The position numbers were made by a program, and so were the translations under genes. Shown here piece by piece: positions 4,607 through 7,853 of a DNA stretch of 7,853 nt. Within the stretch, counting starts at the first letter, position 1. Each line of letters starts with the position of its first letter. Under the pieces are notes generated by a model. That model did no database searches and had not been told where the DNA came from. It saw nothing but the letters and a program-made list of their open reading frames with translations. Source of the stretch: Methanosarcina sp. (GTDB lineage: Archaea; Halobacteriota; Methanosarcinia; Methanosarcinales; Methanosarcinaceae); assembly GCA_013331265.1 (NCBI GenBank), contig DUGS01000143.1, positions 899 through 8,751 of the forward strand, given 5' to 3'.

Positions 4607-7087
4607 ATGACACTCTGGGTCCTCGGTTACGCCGAAAAATCAAAAGTTATAGTAATGACAATAAAAGACCGGATGAAGCAGCCGCTTTCCGTGGCCGAGC
4701 TCCATATAAAGGAGAGTTACAAAGGTCCACGTCCTCACAAAATCAGGCTTCTTACTGGCAAAAAGAATGATGAATTCATTCCTCCCCAGCAGTTCATAGA
4801 GCTTTTGCGAAGTGCAAACAGGATCATGCTGGCAGAAGGAGGGGAGTCTGCAAATGAAGAAGCTTTCCTTGAAATGCTTAAAGGGTTTCAGCTAAGTGCA
4901 GACAGGGTAAAAATTTGCAAATACTGCTGGATCAATAAACGTTTCAATTTTGTAAACAGCAAGTCAATCAAATACCACGATGAGCTTCTCTGTGAGGAAT
5001 GCGCAAAAGAGGAACTCCTGCGGGCAGTACGCTCTGCAGGTGCACAGTATGGGGAAAAGTCCGTGGATTTCCTTGAGCAGGTCCTCCATAAAACTAGAGA
5101 CCTTGACAGGACTATCCGTATGTTAAGCCCCGAGAGGCTGGACCCGGAGTTCACACGGTATGATACAATCAGGACAACACCCTCCGAAGCAAAGACCAGG
5201 GTAAAGAGCCTCCCTCTTGCAAAAAAGTTCAAAGAAATGCTCCTCCAGAAATCCGAAACCTTGCTTCCGGTGCAGGGGTTGTCTGTAGAAGCCGGGCTTC
5301 TGGAAGGAAAAAACCAGTTTGTGGTTTCTGCAACCGCAACCGGAAAAACTCTGATCGGAGAGATGGCAGGGGTTCAGAACCTGCTGGATAAAAAAGGGAA
5401 AATGCTCTACCTGGTCCCTCTTGTAGCTCTGGCAAACCAGAAATACGACCAGTTCACGGAACGTTATTCAAAGCTTGGGCTTACAACCTCTATCAAAATT
5501 GGAGCAATTCTCATAAAGACATCTCAGCGTGTGAAAATGCGTACAAGCCCTAATGCCGATATTATTGTGGGGACTTATGAAGGCGTAGACCACATGCTCC
5601 GTTCAGGAAATGTTGATTTCCTGGGCAAAATAGGGACTGTTGTTATAGATGAGGTCCATACTCTCGAAGACCAGGAAAGGGGGCACAGGCTCGACGGGCT
5701 TATAGGAAGGCTCCGCTATGTGGCACCTGAAGCCCAGTTTATCTATCTCTCAGCAACCGTTGCAAACCCTGCAGCTTATGCAAAGAAACTCGGAGCCCAG
5801 CTTATCCGCTATGAACACAGGCCTGTTCCCATAGATAGGCATCTCCTTTTCTGCCAGGATAGCGAAAAGGCAAAACTGATCTCCCAGCTTGCAAAAGAAG
5901 AGTATTCAATGTTCTCTTCTAAAAATCATAGGGGACAGACAATAGTCTTTACGAACTCAAGGAGAAACTGCCACAGACTTGCAGGAGCTCTTTCAATCCG
6001 GGCTTCCCCTTATCATGCAGGGCTTTCGCAGTATGAAAGAAAGAAGGTAGAAACTCTTTTTGCAAAAGGAGAACTTCCGGTTATTGTGACCACTGCCGCA
6101 CTTGCAGCTGGAGTGGATTTTCCGGCTTCTCAGGTTATTTTCGAATCCCTGGCAATGGGTATAGACTGGATTTCTGTCCAGGACTTCCTGCAAATGAGCG
6201 GAAGGGCAGGAAGACCTGATTATCATGACCGTGGCATTGTAGTGCTCATGCCAGTTCCAGGAAAGTCCTATTCAAGCTCCCAGTCCGATACTGAAGAAGA
6301 GGTCGCAATCAAGTTACTGCAGGGGGAAATGCTCTCTACAGGAGTCGAGTACGGGGAAGCCGAGAAGCTTGAAGAGGTGCTTGCTTCGGTTGCAGTTACC
6401 TCTTCGGTACAGGATTTAAGGAATATCCATTCTCTTATGTTTGGAAGCTTTGATCTGGATAGGATGGTTTCCCGTCTCCAGAGATACAGGTTCCTTGAGA
6501 AAAAGGGAAATAAAATAACACTTACTCGGTTTGGAAAAATTGTTTCAGCCCATTTTCTTCCGATTTCCAAAGCTTTCCTTATTCGGGACGCTGTACTTGA
6601 AGAAAACAGTCCGATTAAAATTGCAACCAATCTGGAATTTTTCGATGCTGCATACTTTAAGTATGCAAACCAGATAGGAAGCTCTCTGCACGTCAATATG
6701 CCCGCAAGGGTCTTTCAGGGAGCAGCCCTTGATATTGTCTTTGACGGAGAATCCCTGTCACAACTTGACATAAAAATAAGGGAACTCATGCTGAACTTTG
6801 CCTCGGACTTCTTAACCTGCACATGCAGAGACTCCCCTTACTGCGGATGCGCAGAGCAGAAGTTTTCAGAGAAGATTATCCGTCTGCGTATGGATGGGCA
6901 GGACCCTTCCCATATCATTAAGACCCTTGAAGATAAGTATGGCATTTCAGCATACCAGGGAGATGTTTTTGGATATCTGGACAATGCGGTGCGGAACCTT
7001 GATGCTGTTGAGCTGATTGCAAGAGTCCATTCGAAAAAGAACGTTGCAGAAAATGCAAAGAAACTTAAAAAGAAAGTCCAGGGCTGA
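4607..7087 (+). CDS. Ski2-like DEAD/DEAH-box helicase with two Cys clusters
   Basis: The 826-residue protein is an ATP-dependent superfamily 2 helicase of the archaeal Ski2-like type. An N-terminal region (1-100, probably the domain named DUF5814) precedes a zinc ribbon, Cys104-x2-Cys107-x21-Cys129-x2-Cys132. The helicase core shows a Q-like motif with Gln223, Walker A SATATGKT (241-248), DEVH (348-351), SAT (382-384), motif IV IVFTNSRR (446-453), motif V VTTAALAAGVDFP (494-506) and motif VI QMSGRAGRP (529-537). A winged-helix-like region follows (about 615-650). A second cluster, CTCRDSPYCGC (738-748), may bind another metal. The tail is a basic helix. All catalytic motifs are intact. The ATG has AGGA six bases upstream, and the WVLGYAEKSKVIV strand near it looks like part of the domain, so it is preferred over the ATG at 4655. 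The substrate is not shown by sequence; RNA processing or DNA repair are both possible. Confidence 0.93.
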   Translation: MTLWVLGYAEKSKVIVMTIKDRMKQPLSVAELHIKESYKGPRPHKIRLLTGKKNDEFIPPQQFIELLRSANRIMLAEGGESANEEAFLEMLKGFQLSADRVKICKYCWINKRFNFVNSKSIKYHDELLCEECAKEELLRAVRSAGAQYGEKSVDFLEQVLHKTRDLDRTIRMLSPERLDPEFTRYDTIRTTPSEAKTRVKSLPLAKKFKEMLLQKSETLLPVQGLSVEAGLLEGKNQFVVSATATGKTLIGEMAGVQNLLDKKGKMLYLVPLVALANQKYDQFTERYSKLGLTTSIKIGAILIKTSQRVKMRTSPNADIIVGTYEGVDHMLRSGNVDFLGKIGTVVIDEVHTLEDQERGHRLDGLIGRLRYVAPEAQFIYLSATVANPAAYAKKLGAQLIRYEHRPVPIDRHLLFCQDSEKAKLISQLAKEEYSMFSSKNHRGQTIVFTNSRRNCHRLAGALSIRASPYHAGLSQYERKKVETLFAKGELPVIVTTAALAAGVDFPASQVIFESLAMGIDWISVQDFLQMSGRAGRPDYHDRGIVVLMPVPGKSYSSSQSDTEEEVAIKLLQGEMLSTGVEYGEAEKLEEVLASVAVTSSVQDLRNIHSLMFGSFDLDRMVSRLQRYRFLEKKGNKITLTRFGKIVSAHFLPISKAFLIRDAVLEENSPIKIATNLEFFDAAYFKYANQIGSSLHVNMPARVFQGAALDIVFDGESLSQLDIKIRELMLNFASDFLTCTCRDSPYCGCAEQKFSEKIIRLRMDGQDPSHIIKTLEDKYGISAYQGDVFGYLDNAVRNLDAVELIARVHSKKNVAENAKKLKKKVQG

Positions 7088-7096
7088 AAAATTCAT

Positions 7097-7106
7097 AAAA
7101 GCTTTT
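7097..7106. repeat. 10-bp palindrome after the helicase stop
   Basis: AAAAGCTTTT begins nine bases past the helicase TGA and ends in a short T-run. It may be part of the helicase transcript end, but is too short to call a terminator firmly. Confidence 0.3.
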
Positions 7107-7110
7107 GCAG

Positions 7111-7140
7111 ACCAGTGATCTATAAACCAGTGATTTATAA
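7111..7140. repeat. 15-bp tandem repeat with TATA-like ends
   Basis: ACCAGTGATCTATAA (7111-7125) and ACCAGTGATTTATAA (7126-7140) differ at one base. Each copy ends in a TATA-like element. The repeat may be two regulator sites or tandem promoters for the DUF3467 gene. Confidence 0.7.
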
Positions 7141-7201
7141 GTGATGAAGAGGTAAATATTCCTGTTTGTACCGGAAAAAATAGCTTGCAAAGAATAAACT
7201 G

Positions 7202-7241
7202 CCAGTATATTAATACTGGTAAAAATTAATACTGGTAAAAA
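7202..7241. repeat. Hairpin plus 16-bp tandem repeat
   Basis: CCAGTAT (7202-7208) pairs with ATACTGG (7213-7219) around a four-base loop. The right arm is part of a 16-bp unit, TTAATACTGGTAAAAA, present twice without change at 7210-7225 and 7226-7241. The left arm contains TATATTA (7206-7212), a candidate TATA box that would start transcription near 7234. The layout suggests a multi-site operator. Confidence 0.7.
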
Positions 7242-7247
7242 TCAGAG

Positions 7248-7260
7248 CCCGGATACCGGG
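7248..7260 (+). promoter_or_regulatory. GC hairpin in the DUF3467 leader
   Basis: CCCGG and CCGGG form a perfect 5-bp stem with an ATA loop, 22 bases before the ribosome binding site. GAG at 7245-7247 can extend it by pairing with CTC at 7264-7266. That CTC could instead pair with GAG at 7271-7273. It might influence translation; it lacks the T-run of a terminator. Confidence 0.4.
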
Positions 7261-7282
7261 GTTCTCAATAGAGTAAAGCATA

Positions 7283-7290
7283 GAGGTGAT
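7283..7290 (+). promoter_or_regulatory. Ribosome binding site that decides the DUF3467 start
   Basis: GAGGTGAT is a near-perfect complement of the archaeal 16S rRNA 3' end and sits four bases before the ATG at 7295. The GTG at 7286 that would add three residues lies within this site and is therefore not the start. Confidence 0.8.
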
Positions 7291-7294
7291 TTTT

Positions 7295-7693
7295 ATGGCC
7301 GAAGACGTTGAATCCAGGGAAAATGTTGAAAGCGCAGCTTCAAAAAAAGGTAAAAAGAGTATTACGATTGAGTTTGTAAAGCCTGATGACTTCCGGCAGA
7401 TATATGCAATAGGAGCTGCAGGCGGGCACAGTCCTTACGATTTCAGGATCGGTTTTTACAACGATACACCGAAGATGTTCGGGGATGCCTCAGAGTCCAG
7501 GGTTATCGAAAGACGCGTTGAGACCGAAGTCATACTTTCTCCGGTTGCAGCTCTTGAACTGAACCGCTGGCTGACCCAGCACATTAATGAGTACGAATCC
7601 GTTTTCGGTCCCATTGCAAGAGCGATTCCCAGGCCCAGGAAAGAAAATATGAAGCCTGTTGAAGACAGCACGGAAATCCAGGGTTATATCTGA
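7295..7693 (+). CDS. DUF3467 domain protein
   Basis: The 132-residue soluble protein matches DUF3467, a small family found in archaea and bacteria with no assigned function. Counting from the ATG at 7295, a charged low-complexity N-terminus (about 1-25, many Glu, Lys and Ser) leads into the domain. Its typical features are a strand ending in HSPYDFRIGFYND near 46-58 and VETEVILSPVAALELNRWL near 74-92, followed by a helix ending EYESVFGPIAR. The C-terminal tail is Pro-, Arg- and Lys-rich and then acidic. There are no membrane segments or catalytic-looking motifs, so a binding or structural role is more likely than an enzyme. The start is set by the strong GAGGTGAT site. The 201-base leader region with ordered repeats and a hairpin suggests regulation separate from the helicase upstream. 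No close partner gene follows within the window. Confidence 0.85.
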   Translation: MAEDVESRENVESAASKKGKKSITIEFVKPDDFRQIYAIGAAGGHSPYDFRIGFYNDTPKMFGDASESRVIERRVETEVILSPVAALELNRWLTQHINEYESVFGPIARAIPRPRKENMKPVEDSTEIQGYI

Positions 7694-7790
7694 ATTTAGA
7701 AGCTTTAAATGAAGTTTTGTAAAGTTCTAAATAATGTTTGAAATAATATTTTGGTCGTCTACCTTTACATGGTTGACATATCGAGTTGCG

Positions 7791-7853
7791 CCACCCGAAT
7801 TGCGATTCGGGAGCCCGCGGTCCTTTTCGCTCGCTGCGCTCGTTCAAGAGGAC
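7791..7853. repeat. GC-rich palindromic element cut by the right edge
   Basis: Composition shifts abruptly from AT-rich to GC-rich. CCCGAAT (7794-7800) and ATTCGGG (7805-7811) form a perfect 7-bp stem with loop TGCG. CCGCGG (7815-7820) follows. GTCCT (7820-7824) then pairs with AGGAC (7849-7853), enclosing a direct repeat CGCTCG at 7828-7833 and 7837-7842. This looks like a dispersed REP-like repeat, the end of a mobile element or a structured RNA; the window ends before it can be decided. Confidence 0.5.

Noticed and set aside
4579..4607. Second TATA-like element implying a leaderless helicase mRNA
   Set aside because: It is spaced to start transcription right at the ATG, but an AGGA site six bases upstream of the ATG argues for a leadered mRNA from the better box at 4400-4407. 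Not excluded without start mapping.
7286..7294. Upstream GTG start for the DUF3467 gene
   Set aside because: The GTG is inside the GAGGTGAT ribosome binding site; the ATG at 7295 is properly spaced.
7760..7853. tRNA gene at the right edge
   Set aside because: Neither strand gives a cloverleaf with acceptor stem, anticodon arm and TTCGAA-type T loop; the stems fit a repeat element better.
1..7853. Defence island, toxin-antitoxin pair or mobile element
   Set aside because: No nuclease, methylase, integrase, transposase, reverse transcriptase or paired toxin-antitoxin genes are visible; the helicase is of a housekeeping archaeal type.

Overview
The window looks like chromosomal DNA of a methanogenic archaeon, most probably a Methanosarcina-type organism. 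The evidence is direct: moderate to low GC, long AT-rich spacers with archaeal TATA boxes (for example TTTATATA), strong Shine-Dalgarno sites, and protein families that are largely or wholly archaeal (DUF373 membrane protein, a Ski2-like helicase with two cysteine clusters, an MTIP-type nucleoside phosphorylase). The genus is an inference; no rRNA or marker gene is present to prove it.

Layout. The left third (1-2230) is sparse. A possible gene end enters at the left edge (1-93, +) and is followed by a T8 tract. Two small genes lie on the minus strand: an RDD-family membrane protein (420-812) and a 106-residue lysine-rich helical protein (1301-1621) built from two copies of one 38-residue unit. 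Each minus-strand gene has a recognisable TATA box, ribosome binding site and 3' hairpin. The spacers between them hold short tandem repeats and no convincing gene.

The right two thirds (2231-7693) hold four plus-strand genes: a DUF373 protein with six predicted membrane helices, an MTIP/MTAP-family phosphorylase 64 bases downstream (probably one transcription unit), an 826-residue DEAD/DEAH (Ski2-like) helicase, and a DUF3467 protein. The helicase and DUF3467 genes each follow a spacer with its own promoter-like sequence and ordered inverted or tandem repeats, so they are probably transcribed separately. The last ~65 bases are sharply GC-rich and hold a 7-bp hairpin and nested palindromes, resembling a dispersed repeat element cut by the window edge.

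How the genes work together. Only the phosphorylase has a fairly clear biochemical role (purine and methylthio-nucleoside salvage). The helicase is presumably an RNA or DNA remodelling enzyme. DUF373, RDD, DUF3467 and the repeat protein have no assigned function. No defence island, CRISPR array, integrase or intact mobile element is visible. The best leads for something undescribed are the internally duplicated small protein, the nested stem-loop in the helicase leader, and the palindromic promoter upstream of it.
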